Assembly: GCA_002404155.1 (NCBI GenBank)
Contig: DHJC01000015.1
Coordinates: 108,995-172,994 of the forward strand
DNA from: Chloroflexi bacterium UBA4730
GTDB taxonomy: Bacteria; Chloroflexota; Limnocylindria; P2-11E
Direction of reading: 5' to 3'
Length of the DNA: 64,000 nt
The notes under the pieces are model-generated. The model searched no databases and was not told where the DNA came from. It was given only the letters and a program-made list of their open reading frames with translations. Every line of letters begins with the position of its first letter. The first letter of the stretch is position 1. This document shows positions 41,101-48,213 of the stretch, piece after piece. A program made the position numbers and the translations under genes.

Positions 41101-42518
41101 GGCTCATTGCCGGTCTCCTCCATGAACGCCGCCTGCTTCAGGTCCTCGGGCTCATAGCCCAGCGCCGCGAACTGCTGCTCCCGGCGGATCGCGAGATCTT
41201 CGATCTCGTCCGGCATGACGCTGAGCTCGATCCGGCGGCCGGGCGGCTTCGCCGCCGCCTCCGAGGCCACCGCTGGTCCACCTGCCTCGAGGCGCCGACG
41301 ATCGTCGGGCGGCGCGCAGCCGCGCTTTGCCCGCAGCGCGACGAAACGCGCGCGCAGGTTCGGCTCGTCGAGGTACCGCCAGCCGCGGGCGGTGCGCTCG
41401 AGGCCGGCGTGCTCGCCCGGCGCGAGCGGACGCGGATCGGTGCTGTACCGCTCGAGCGGGATGAAGCCGCGCTCGCTCGCGAAGACGTGGGCCTCGTCCG
41501 TCTCGACGTGCCACAGCGGCCGAAGCCCCATCGCGTCAACGCCGACCAGGCAGAGGTCGCCGACCCGCGCGACGAACGCGGCCGGCCCCTGCGCGAACGG
41601 GCCGAACGCGGCGCGCGCGCGGGTGAAGGCGTCCTGGCCCTGCGGGTCCATCCGCCGCACCTCGTTCACGATCGGGGGAAAGAGCAGCTCGAGCGCTTCG
41701 ATCGGATCGAGGCCGCGCCCGAGCACGAGGGCCCGGAGCGTCGCATCGACGTCCTGCGAGTCGCTGCCGTCGCGCGACAGCGCGAGGCCGAGCGAGGCGG
41801 CCTCCTCGCGCAACCGGGCGATCGTGTTGATCTCGCCGTTGTGGGCGAACGCCGCGAAGGGCTGGACGCGCTCGAAGCTCGTCGTCGTGTTCGTGGCGAA
41901 GCGATCGTGCCCGAACGCCATCGACGTGCGGAACCGCGGATCCGCGAGATCCGTGAAGTACGCCGAAAGCTGCTGCGGATGGCCGCGCAGCTTGTAGACG
42001 GCGGTGCTGCGCGAAAGGCTGATGATCGTCGCCGATGTCGCCTGCTCGACCTCGGCACCGACCCGATACAGGCGCCGCCCGGCGCGGCGCGCCGGACCGA
42101 GCACCTGGAGCGCGAGCTGCCAGAACCGCGGCTCGCCGGCCTGCGCGCGCGGCCCGAGCGCGGCGCGGCGGGTCGTGCCATGGCGCTCGAGGAGGATGCG
42201 GATCCGATGGCGCGCGAGGATCCGGCGCACCTCCGCTTGCACGAGCTCGTCGTCGTGCGGCGGGACGAACAGATGCGCGACCGCGAAGGCGCGGTCGAGT
42301 ACCCGCGATGGATCGAGCCGGGCGGCGGCGAGCGCGTCGGCCCAGAGCTCGCGCGGGATGTCGGTCAGGACGCCGGCGCCGTCGCCTTCGCCGTCGATCG
42401 AGCCGGAGCGATGGGCGAGGCACTCGAGGCCGCGGATCGTCTCCGCGAGGACCTCGCGCGTCGCGGCGCCGTCCTTGCGGGCGATCGCCACCAGCGCGCA
42501 GGCGTCGCGTTCGTCCAT
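38109..42518 (-). CDS. gltB: glutamate synthase large subunit
   Basis: 1469 residues. It transfers the amide of glutamine to 2-oxoglutarate. Type II glutamine amidotransferase domain about 7-370: the catalytic Cys is probably C7 in MDERDACALVAIARK after removal of six residues, and AHNGEINT is near 228. The FMN-binding synthase barrel is at about 750-1130 (FGSQGETAYRAYAEAAKRL; SGYDGGTGAA). The 3Fe-4S cysteines lie in CTICRGCQLDTCHVG near 1100. The C-terminal beta-helix GXGXG domain is at 1190-1460. No gltD is adjacent, so the electron donor (ferredoxin or a distant GltD) is open. The GltB Cys is followed by Ala instead of the usual Gly. Confidence 0.95.
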   Translation of the reverse strand: MDERDACALVAIARKDGAATREVLAETIRGLECLAHRSGSIDGEGDGAGVLTDIPRELWADALAAARLDPSRVLDRAFAVAHLFVPPHDDELVQAEVRRILARHRIRILLERHGTTRRAALGPRAQAGEPRFWQLALQVLGPARRAGRRLYRVGAEVEQATSATIISLSRSTAVYKLRGHPQQLSAYFTDLADPRFRTSMAFGHDRFATNTTTSFERVQPFAAFAHNGEINTIARLREEAASLGLALSRDGSDSQDVDATLRALVLGRGLDPIEALELLFPPIVNEVRRMDPQGQDAFTRARAAFGPFAQGPAAFVARVGDLCLVGVDAMGLRPLWHVETDEAHVFASERGFIPLERYSTDPRPLAPGEHAGLERTARGWRYLDEPNLRARFVALRAKRGCAPPDDRRRLEAGGPAVASEAAAKPPGRRIELSVMPDEIEDLAIRREQQFAALGYEPEDLKQAAFMEETGNEPIGSLGYDGPLAALATKRANLADYLQETVAVVTNPAIDREREIEHFSTRVVIGPRPSIDGSGKPRPWLELRVPLLLGGHAPESAIALDDLRPLARAAGTWLVEDLVAELGGRGRRAAVVLEADRDWEEDPRDALTRLANAATHAVRGGTRVVLVRDRGIRAEGRAWIDPLLVIAAAHRALIAQPAPNGSLRRECALLLSSGSLRNLHDVVVALGLGADAVNPYLLFEHALATGDPDALPNLLEALRKGIEKVCSTLGMHEVRGYGRAFSAIGLTPDVAAILGVRTFGASTFVGTGWDALARDGFERATMLRERTPARLEPAFRIYPRLWKAALGVATGETAYAVYAEKLAAIEAEHPVSLRHALDVRPAGPPAEDASTTAGEHSAPFYISSMSFGSQGETAYRAYAEAAKRLDILCINGEGGELPDLLGKYPKWRGQQIASGRFGVSALLANSSHYLEIKIGQGAKPGEGGHLPGRKVSAKVALARNAKPGVDLISPSNNHDIYSIEDLAQVVRELKTVNPDAKVSVKVPAVPDIGIIATGIAKSGADIVTVSGYDGGTGAARQHALRRAGLPAEIGVVEAHRALVRSGLRDRVELWCDGGMKSALDIVKMLCLGADRVGFGTLAMVAIGCTICRGCQLDTCHVGIATQIESIAEATERGMKRFEPQELDRAVAQLERFFGAMRADLARIVASLGLVTVRDLVGRSDLLRQVRARDRLDLAALLEPAGETVSAGALVTAGALAAVADEPLSSAHRFVGTAGSGSLARARIGGTLPIPQVTPIRTGSVAGNGFGAYLTDGMALDLGGGAQDGAAKTALGGTVTILKAPNAAGTFVDGGVGKCFAYGAQRGRFFVQGGADARACIRLSGALVVLGGDLGGFAFEYMTAGTAVVLGDPGRWICSGMSGGIVFVRVDATRGIDPAGIHARLAKGAKVHVGPPRESELPELRELLAGYGRALLGSGQDDDADVVRTLAHAARTAFLAIRPGGEIVDQTVSTE

Positions 42519-42524
42519 GGACGG

Positions 42525-42530
42525 ACGCTA
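42525..42530 (-). promoter_or_regulatory. -10 box (leaderless) for gltB
   Basis: TAGCGT, 6 nt before the gltB ATG, within the same TAGCGTCCG 9-mer as in front of amt. Confidence 0.45.
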
Positions 42531-42591
42531 AGGAGCGGGCAGGTCGCGGGTCAGGGTCGGCCGCGTTGCCGTTGGGTGACGGTCGCCGTCA

Positions 42592-42605
42592 CACTTCGCG
42601 AAGTG
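42592..42605. promoter_or_regulatory. 14-bp palindrome over the start codon
   Basis: CACTTCGCGAAGTG is a perfect palindrome whose last GTG is the proposed start codon of the membrane protein gene at 42603. It could be an operator or could hide the start in a hairpin. No regulator gene is adjacent. Confidence 0.3.
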
Positions 42606-43181
42606 AAATGGTCCGTGGCCCTGGCCTGCGCCGCGGTGAACGGCGCCGCGGCGATCGTCCTCGCGACGGTGCTCGCGCCGGGTGTCTCGCTCGCGCCGGC
42701 CGCGTCGAACGCGACCTACATCGCCCTGCACCTCGGCGTCTGGCGCGCGGGCTGGGCGGTGTGGATCGCCGCGGCGCTGTCGCTCCTCGCGTTCTTCCGG
42801 TGGTGGGGTTCGCGCATCGGGTGGCCGAGCCTCGCGCGGGTCGCGATCGCCGTCGCGGTGGCGGGCGTCGCTGCGGACGTCGTCGCCGAGACCCGGATCA
42901 TCGCCTGGTCGCCCGACCAGCCGTTCGACATCGTTGGCCCGCTGCGGCTGAGCGGCGTCGTCGCGAACGGCCTGTACAGCGTGGCCGGCGCGCTGCTCAC
43001 CCTCGCGACCAACGCCGTCCCGCGGTGGCTCGCGACCTGGTCATGGGCGATCTGGCTCCTCGGCATCGCGCTCGCGATCGCCACGGCGGTGTCGAGCGAC
43101 GCCGCGAGCGAGGTCGTGACCGCCACGCTGTTCGCACTCCTCGTGCCGTGGCTCGTCGTGTTCGGGCGGCGGATCGCCTGA
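42603..43181 (+). CDS. membrane protein (192 aa)
   Basis: Six hydrophobic helices over 192 residues, beginning VKWSVALACAAVNGAAAIVL; the last helix is FALLVPWLVVFG. No named family recognised. GTG at 42603 is preferred; GTG at 42576 in frame would add nine residues. Its TGA overlaps the start region of the saccharopine-dehydrogenase-like gene. Divergent from gltB with an 84-nt gap. Confidence 0.65.
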   Translation: MKWSVALACAAVNGAAAIVLATVLAPGVSLAPAASNATYIALHLGVWRAGWAVWIAAALSLLAFFRWWGSRIGWPSLARVAIAVAVAGVAADVVAETRIIAWSPDQPFDIVGPLRLSGVVANGLYSVAGALLTLATNAVPRWLATWSWAIWLLGIALAIATAVSSDAASEVVTATLFALLVPWLVVFGRRIA

Positions 43182-44119
43182 GACGGGTCATCGTCCTCGG
43201 CGCGCGCGGGTTCTTCGGCGCGCACGCCGTTCGCCTGCTGCGCGCTGCCGCCGTCCCGGCGGTGAGACTGGCGCGGGCGGACGCGGACGCGGAGGATCGC
43301 GCGTCGCTCCGATCGGCGCTGCACCCGAACGACGTGATCCTCGACGCCGCAGGTCCGTTCCAGACGCGGTCGACCGTGCTCCTCGACGTCGCGCTCGAGC
43401 TCGGCGCGGACCTCGTGGATCTGTCCGACAGCCTGTCCTATGCGCGATCGATGCGCGCACGGGAGGACGAGATCGCGGAGCGCGGTATCGCGGTGCTCAC
43501 CGGCTGCAGCGCCATTTCGGCGGTCGCCGCGACGCTCGTCCGCGAGAGCGCGGTCGGCGAGGTCCGGCGGGTCGACGCGTGGCTCGCACCGGCGTCACGC
43601 GACACGGCGACCGTGGCGACCGCGCGAGCATTCCTGGCCTCCGTCAGCGCCTCGACCTGGAACGCATGCGACTTCGCGCAGGTGCGCGGCATGCGAGTGG
43701 ACAGCGGCCTTTCGGTCCAGCTCCCCGCGATCTGGCCGAGCCTCGCGGAGGCCGCATTCTGGGTCGATCCGCACACTCGCGGCGCGGCGGCGCTGGTGGA
43801 GCTCGCGGCGCGCTCCAGCCTGGTGCGGCGCGCGATGGACGCGGCGGTCCCGTTTGGCCTCCGGCTCGCGCGCCTGGCTGGCACGCACGACGGCATCTTC
43901 GCCGTCCGGATCGAGGGATCCGCCGGGGTCTCGCGGTGGATCATCCGCGCGCCGCGCGGGAGCTACCTGCTGGCGCTCGGACCGGCGACCATCGCCGTCC
44001 GCCGTCTGGCGTCGGGCAAGCGCGGACCGCATGGCCTCGTTCCGGCGGACGAGCACGTATCCGCCGAGGCGCTCTTCGCGTACCTCGAGGCGCAGCGGAT
44101 CACCGTGGAGCGGATCTAG
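43148..44119 (+). CDS. saccharopine dehydrogenase-like NAD(P)-binding protein
   Basis: About 313-323 residues. VIVLGARGFFGAHAVRLLR is a Rossmann NAD(P) motif, VILDAAGPFQTRSTVLLD (near 60) and DLSDSLSYARSM are typical of the saccharopine dehydrogenase/trans-enoyl-reductase-like family. The C-terminal domain is less conserved and the reaction is unknown. GTG 43148 gives a ten-residue basic lead; CTG at 43178, overlapping the previous TGA as CTGA, would start right before the Rossmann strand and is a serious alternative. Its TAG and the TAG of the convergent response regulator share one CTAG. Confidence 0.75.
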   Translation: MARRVRAADRLRRVIVLGARGFFGAHAVRLLRAAAVPAVRLARADADAEDRASLRSALHPNDVILDAAGPFQTRSTVLLDVALELGADLVDLSDSLSYARSMRAREDEIAERGIAVLTGCSAISAVAATLVRESAVGEVRRVDAWLAPASRDTATVATARAFLASVSASTWNACDFAQVRGMRVDSGLSVQLPAIWPSLAEAAFWVDPHTRGAAALVELAARSSLVRRAMDAAVPFGLRLARLAGTHDGIFAVRIEGSAGVSRWIIRAPRGSYLLALGPATIAVRRLASGKRGPHGLVPADEHVSAEALFAYLEAQRITVERI

Positions 44120-44784
44120 CCGAGCTTGTAGCCGACACCGCGCACGTTCGCGGGCACCGGCGCGCCCGCAGCCTCGAGCTTGGAGCGCAGCCGCGCGAGG
44201 TGGGCTTTCAGCCACTCCGGGTCGGGATCGCGCTCGTCGGGCCAGCCGGCACGAAGGAGCGACTTGCGATCCACGAGCTCGCCGGGGTGCGCGGCGAGCG
44301 CCGCGAGCAGCCGGAACTCCGTCGGCGTGAGCGGCAGCTCCGCTCCACCCATCCGCGCGCTGTGGGCCCGCGTGTCGATGCGCAGGCCGCCGATGTCCGT
44401 CGACGTGGCCGGGCCGGTGCTGCGCGGTGCCCGGCGAAGCAACGCCCGCACGCGCGCGAGGAGCTCCTTGCGGCCGAATGGCTTCTCCAGGTAGTCGTCG
44501 GCGCCGAGGTCGAGGAGCTTCACGCGCTCGTCCTCGCCTTTCTCGCCGGTGAGCATCAGGATCGGCGTCGGCGCGATCGCCCGGATCCGTTTGCAGATCT
44601 CATCGCCGCTCATCTTGGGCAGGCGGCGATCGAGGATGACCAGGTCCGGCAGCTCCTCGGCGTGCCGGCGGAGCGCGGTCTCACCGTCGTACGCGGTGAG
44701 CAGGTCGTAGCCTTCCGCGCCCAAGAGCGACGCGACCATCCCGACGAGCGCCCGGTCGTCGTCGACGATGAGGACGCTGGTCAT
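44116..44784 (-). CDS. OmpR/PhoB-family response regulator
   Basis: 222 residues. The receiver domain is about 1-118 with acidic pocket VDDD, phospho-acceptor D52 in VILDRRLPKM, Thr in MLTGEKG and Lys in EKPFGRKE. The winged-helix domain is about 130-222 (LPLTPTEFRLLAALAAHPG; VRGVGYKLG). It is encoded directly after its sensor kinase with an ATGA overlap; the kinase presumably phosphorylates it. Targets unknown; the divergent ABC exporter is a candidate by position. Confidence 0.92.
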   Translation of the reverse strand: MTSVLIVDDDRALVGMVASLLGAEGYDLLTAYDGETALRRHAEELPDLVILDRRLPKMSGDEICKRIRAIAPTPILMLTGEKGEDERVKLLDLGADDYLEKPFGRKELLARVRALLRRAPRSTGPATSTDIGGLRIDTRAHSARMGGAELPLTPTEFRLLAALAAHPGELVDRKSLLRAGWPDERDPDPEWLKAHLARLRSKLEAAGAPVPANVRGVGYKLG

Positions 44785-46448
44785 CGCTCCTCGCCTCGCG
44801 CGAGCGGCACGCTGAAGGCGAAGACGCTGCCGGCCTCGCCGTTCGACCGATCCTCGTACCAGAGCGCGCCGCCCTGGGCCTCGGCCACGCGCCGGCAAGA
44901 GAAGAGCCCGATCCCCGCACCGGAGATCTCGTCCGTGCCGAGGCGGACGAACGGTTCGAAGATGCGCCGGCGGTCCTCCGGAGGCACACCGGATCCTTCG
45001 TCGGCGACGCGGACGATCGCGCGCTCCTTCTCCTTCGCCACCGTGACGGCGATCGCCGTCCCGGTGGGCGCGTACTTCGTGGCGTTGTGCACGAGCCCGG
45101 CGACGACCTCGGCCGTCCGGCGCTTGTCTCCCCGAGCCCAGAGCGGCGCGCCCGCGCGCGGGCCGCGCAGGGTGTGCTTGCGGGCCATCGGCCCCATCTC
45201 GCGCACCGCGCTCACCAGTCCGGCGCGCAGGTCGAAGCGCGTGCGGCGGACATTGATGTCCGGACGATCGTCCTTGACCGAGGCGAGGATCCGGTCGACG
45301 AGCTGATCGAGCCGCTCGACCTGCGCGGAGGCCTCGGCGAGCCGCAGCTGGTGGCCGTTCTTGCTCTTCCGGGTCTGCTCCGCGAAGAGGTCCAGGTAGC
45401 CGCGGACGACCGACAGCGGCGTACGCAGATCGTGGGTGACGACGGCGACGAAGTCCGAGCGCGCGCGATCGAGCTCGCGCAGGCGCTCGGAGGTCCTGCG
45501 CTCGAGCGCATAGAGGGAGGCCTTGTCGATCGCGAGCGCGGCCTGGTTCGCGAGCGCGCCGACGAACGCCGCCTCGGTCTCGGCGAATTCGGTGTGACCC
45601 GGCACATGGAGCGCGACCGCGCCGACGAGCCGGTCGCCGGCGATGAGCGGCAGCGCGAGGCCGTCAGGGGAGACGACCGGGCGGGTCTCGGCGAGGGCCG
45701 TCCGCGCCGCCGCGAGCGCGGACCGCGGGAGCGCGCCGGAGCTCGCACGCAACACCGCTTCGCCGGTCTCGTCGCGCAGCAGGATGCCGCCCGAGGCGCC
45801 CGGATACACGCGCACGAGCCGGTCGACGACCAGGCCGAGCACCTCGTCAAGCTCCAGCGTCGAGGTGAGGACGTTGGAGACCTCGAAGAGCGCGGAGACC
45901 TCGCGGAGCTTGCGCTCGGCGTCGCGTTGCAGCCGGCTCTTCTCGATGATGCCGGCGACCTGGTTGGCGATGGTCTGCAGGAAATCGATCTCGCCGCGCT
46001 CGAACTCGCGCAGCTCGACGGTCTGGACGTTCATCACGCCGATGACCTCGTCGCGGATGACGAGGGGCACGCTGAGCATCGAGGTGAAGCGGTCGACGTC
46101 GACCGAGGGCACGACCTTCCACCGCGGTTCCGCGTGGACGTCGCGCACGGTGAGCGGGACGCGCGCGTTCGCGACCCAGCCGGTAATGCCCTCGCCGAGG
46201 CGCAGCGTCGCCTTGCCGATCGCGCGCGGATTCAGACCGTTGCTCGCGACAAGGCGCAGGAGCCCATCGCGCCTCTCGACGAGGTAGAGGGACGAGACCT
46301 CCGCGTGCATCGCGTCGGTCGTTCGATCGATGACGATGCGCAGCATCTCGTCCCAATCGCGTGTCGAGGACGCGAGCTGCGCGATCTCACGAAGGAACGA
46401 CAGCTCGGAGAGTTTCCGTTGGGTATCGGTGTCCGAAGGTGCCGTCAT
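44781..46448 (-). CDS. GAF-domain sensor histidine kinase
   Basis: 555 residues, no transmembrane helix, so a cytoplasmic sensor. Two GAF domains are visible at about 20-175 (LVERRDGLLRLVASNGLNP; SMLSVPLVIRDEVIGVMNVQ) and 180-320 (LFEVSNVLTSTLELDEVLG; ALPLIAGDRLVGAVALHVPG). The HisKA H-box VVTHDLRTPLSVV has its phospho-accepting His at about 338. HATPase: N-box HNATKYA, G1 DEGSGVP, G2 GAGIGLFSC. The start is ATG 46446-46448, 6 nt after a TATCAT box. The signal could be a small molecule or redox bound to the GAF domains. Confidence 0.92.
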   Translation of the reverse strand: MTAPSDTDTQRKLSELSFLREIAQLASSTRDWDEMLRIVIDRTTDAMHAEVSSLYLVERRDGLLRLVASNGLNPRAIGKATLRLGEGITGWVANARVPLTVRDVHAEPRWKVVPSVDVDRFTSMLSVPLVIRDEVIGVMNVQTVELREFERGEIDFLQTIANQVAGIIEKSRLQRDAERKLREVSALFEVSNVLTSTLELDEVLGLVVDRLVRVYPGASGGILLRDETGEAVLRASSGALPRSALAAARTALAETRPVVSPDGLALPLIAGDRLVGAVALHVPGHTEFAETEAAFVGALANQAALAIDKASLYALERRTSERLRELDRARSDFVAVVTHDLRTPLSVVRGYLDLFAEQTRKSKNGHQLRLAEASAQVERLDQLVDRILASVKDDRPDINVRRTRFDLRAGLVSAVREMGPMARKHTLRGPRAGAPLWARGDKRRTAEVVAGLVHNATKYAPTGTAIAVTVAKEKERAIVRVADEGSGVPPEDRRRIFEPFVRLGTDEISGAGIGLFSCRRVAEAQGGALWYEDRSNGEAGSVFAFSVPLARGEER

Positions 46449-46454
46449 CGCTGA

Positions 46455-46470
46455 ATGATAGAAATACACT
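46455..46470. promoter_or_regulatory. divergent leaderless promoters, kinase and ABC exporter
   Basis: TATCAT on the minus strand (46455-46460) is 6 nt before the kinase ATG. TACACT on the plus strand (46465-46470) is 7 nt before the ABC ATPase ATG. The two genes have only 29 bp between start codons, so both transcripts must be leaderless or nearly so if the boxes are used. Confidence 0.5.
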
Positions 46471-46477
46471 CGCGCCG

Positions 46478-47404
46478 ATGGGCGTGGTCCTTCGCACTGA
46501 ACGTCTGGTGAAGCGATTCGAGCGCCTCACCGCCGTGGAGGACCTTGACCTCGAGGTCCGCGAGGGCGAGGTCTTCGGATTCCTCGGGCCCAATGGCGCG
46601 GGGAAGACGACAACGCTCCGCCTGTTGTGCGCCCTCATCGCCCCGACCAGCGGGACCGCGGAGGTGGCCGGGTTCCGCCTTGGCGCGCAGGACGAGCAGA
46701 TCCGCGCCTCCGTGGGCATCCTCACCGAGCAGCCCGGCCTGTATGAGCGCCAGTCCGCGGAGGACAACCTCCTGTTCTTCGCGGCCCTGTTCGGCCTCAG
46801 CCCGAAGGTGGCGCGCGCGCAGACCGAACGCTACCTGCGGCTCATGGGACTCTGGGATCGCCGCACCGAGGCCGTCGCCACGTTCTCGCGCGGCATGAAG
46901 CAGAAGATGGCCATCGCGCGCGCCGCGATCCACGAGCCACGGATCATCTTCCTCGACGAGCCGACGACCGGCCTCGACCCCGACGCCGCGCGGACGGTGC
47001 GCGAGTTCATCGCGCAGATCCGCGGCGAGGGCCGGACCGTCTTCCTGTGCACGCACAACCTCGACGAGGCCGACCGGCTCTGCGACCGCATCGCGTTCTT
47101 CCGTCGCAGCGTCATCCGCATCGATACGCCCGCGCATCTACGCGCCGAGCTCTACGGCCACGCGACCGAGTTCCGGATCCTCCCCTCGCCTCGGCCCGAG
47201 CACCTCGTGACGGTCCAGGCGGTCGACGGCGTGACCGGCGCGCAGCTCGAGAACGGTTCGATCGTCGTCTCGAGCGCCGATCCGTTCCTCGTCAATCCCC
47301 AGGTGATCCGGGCGCTGGTCGGCGCCGGCGCCGAGGTCGCGTACGTGACCGAGCGCAAGGCCTCCCTCGAGGACGTGTACCTGCGCATCGTGGAGGGCAT
47401 GTGA
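46478..47404 (+). CDS. ABC exporter ATP-binding protein
   Basis: 308 residues. Walker A GPNGAGKTTTLRLL near 38, signature FSRGMKQKMAIARA (variant of LSGGQ) near 138, Walker B IIFLDEPTTGLDP near 160, switch CTHNLDEAD. The C-terminal extension of about 90 residues is typical of CcmA/DrrA-like ABC-2 exporters. Coupled (GTGA) to its membrane partner. Adjacent divergent two-component genes suggest regulation by them, as often found for ABC-2 exporters. Confidence 0.92.
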   Translation: MGVVLRTERLVKRFERLTAVEDLDLEVREGEVFGFLGPNGAGKTTTLRLLCALIAPTSGTAEVAGFRLGAQDEQIRASVGILTEQPGLYERQSAEDNLLFFAALFGLSPKVARAQTERYLRLMGLWDRRTEAVATFSRGMKQKMAIARAAIHEPRIIFLDEPTTGLDPDAARTVREFIAQIRGEGRTVFLCTHNLDEADRLCDRIAFFRRSVIRIDTPAHLRAELYGHATEFRILPSPRPEHLVTVQAVDGVTGAQLENGSIVVSSADPFLVNPQVIRALVGAGAEVAYVTERKASLEDVYLRIVEGM

Positions 47405-48213
47405 GCACGCTCGCCAGGACGGCCGACCGCGGAACGATCGTGCGCGTGGTCTGCGTGCGCGAGTGGCGCGAGTCGCTCGGCAACCGGCTCTTGGTCGGCA
47501 TGACGGTCTTCCCGCCGCTCGTGATCCTGGCCACGGGCATCGCCGCTGTGGCGACGGCCGCGCTCGTGCCCCCCAGCGAAAAGGACGTCGCCGCGCTGTA
47601 CGCGGCGTCACCCGCGGTGATCGGCCTCGACCCGAAGGACGCGGTCCAGGGGATCATCGCGACGTACTTCCTCATTTTGTTCATGCTGATCCCAACAGTC
47701 GTGCCGCTCACGATCGCGATCTACTCGGTCATCGGCGAGAAGTCGGCGCGCACGCTCGAGCCCCTGCTGGCGACGCCGGTGCGGGTCGGCGAGCTGCTCC
47801 TGGCGAAGAGCCTCGCATCGGCGATCCCCGCGGTGATCGTCACGTGGCTCGCGTACGGGATCTATCTGAGCGCGGTGAGCATGCTCGGCAGCGCGGCGGC
47901 GGTGCGCGCGGTGACCGCGCCTCGCTGGATCCTCGCGATCATCGTGATGGTCCCGCTGCTCACGCTCCTCTCGGTGAACCTCGGGATCCTGATCTCGACG
48001 CGCGTGAACGACGTCCGCGTCGCGCAGCAGGTCGGCGGTCTGGTCGTCGTGCCCGTCGTGGGCATCGGCATCCTGCAGGTGACGGGACGCGTCGTGCTGA
48101 ACAACGAGTCGTTCGTGGGCACCGCGATCTTCCTGCTCGTGTGCGACGTGCTGGTCTTCCTCCTGGCGCGGGTCGCGTTCCAGCGGGAGAACATCCTCAG
48201 CCGCTGGCGCTGA
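47401..48213 (+). CDS. ABC-2 type transporter permease
   Basis: 270 residues with about six transmembrane helices. IYSVIGEKSARTLEPLLATPV near 115 is the hallmark of ABC-2 permeases. The large extracytoplasmic segment between helices 1 and 2 (about residues 55-80) fits the group. GTG start in a GTGA overlap with the ATPase gene. The exported compound is unknown. Confidence 0.9.
   Translation: MSTLARTADRGTIVRVVCVREWRESLGNRLLVGMTVFPPLVILATGIAAVATAALVPPSEKDVAALYAASPAVIGLDPKDAVQGIIATYFLILFMLIPTVVPLTIAIYSVIGEKSARTLEPLLATPVRVGELLLAKSLASAIPAVIVTWLAYGIYLSAVSMLGSAAAVRAVTAPRWILAIIVMVPLLTLLSVNLGILISTRVNDVRVAQQVGGLVVVPVVGIGILQVTGRVVLNNESFVGTAIFLLVCDVLVFLLARVAFQRENILSRWR

Noticed and set aside
43148..43180. 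CTG start of the saccharopine-dehydrogenase-like gene as firm evidence for CTG initiation
   Set aside because: An in-frame GTG at 43148 gives a reasonable N-terminus, so CTG is not required here; kept only as supporting geometry.
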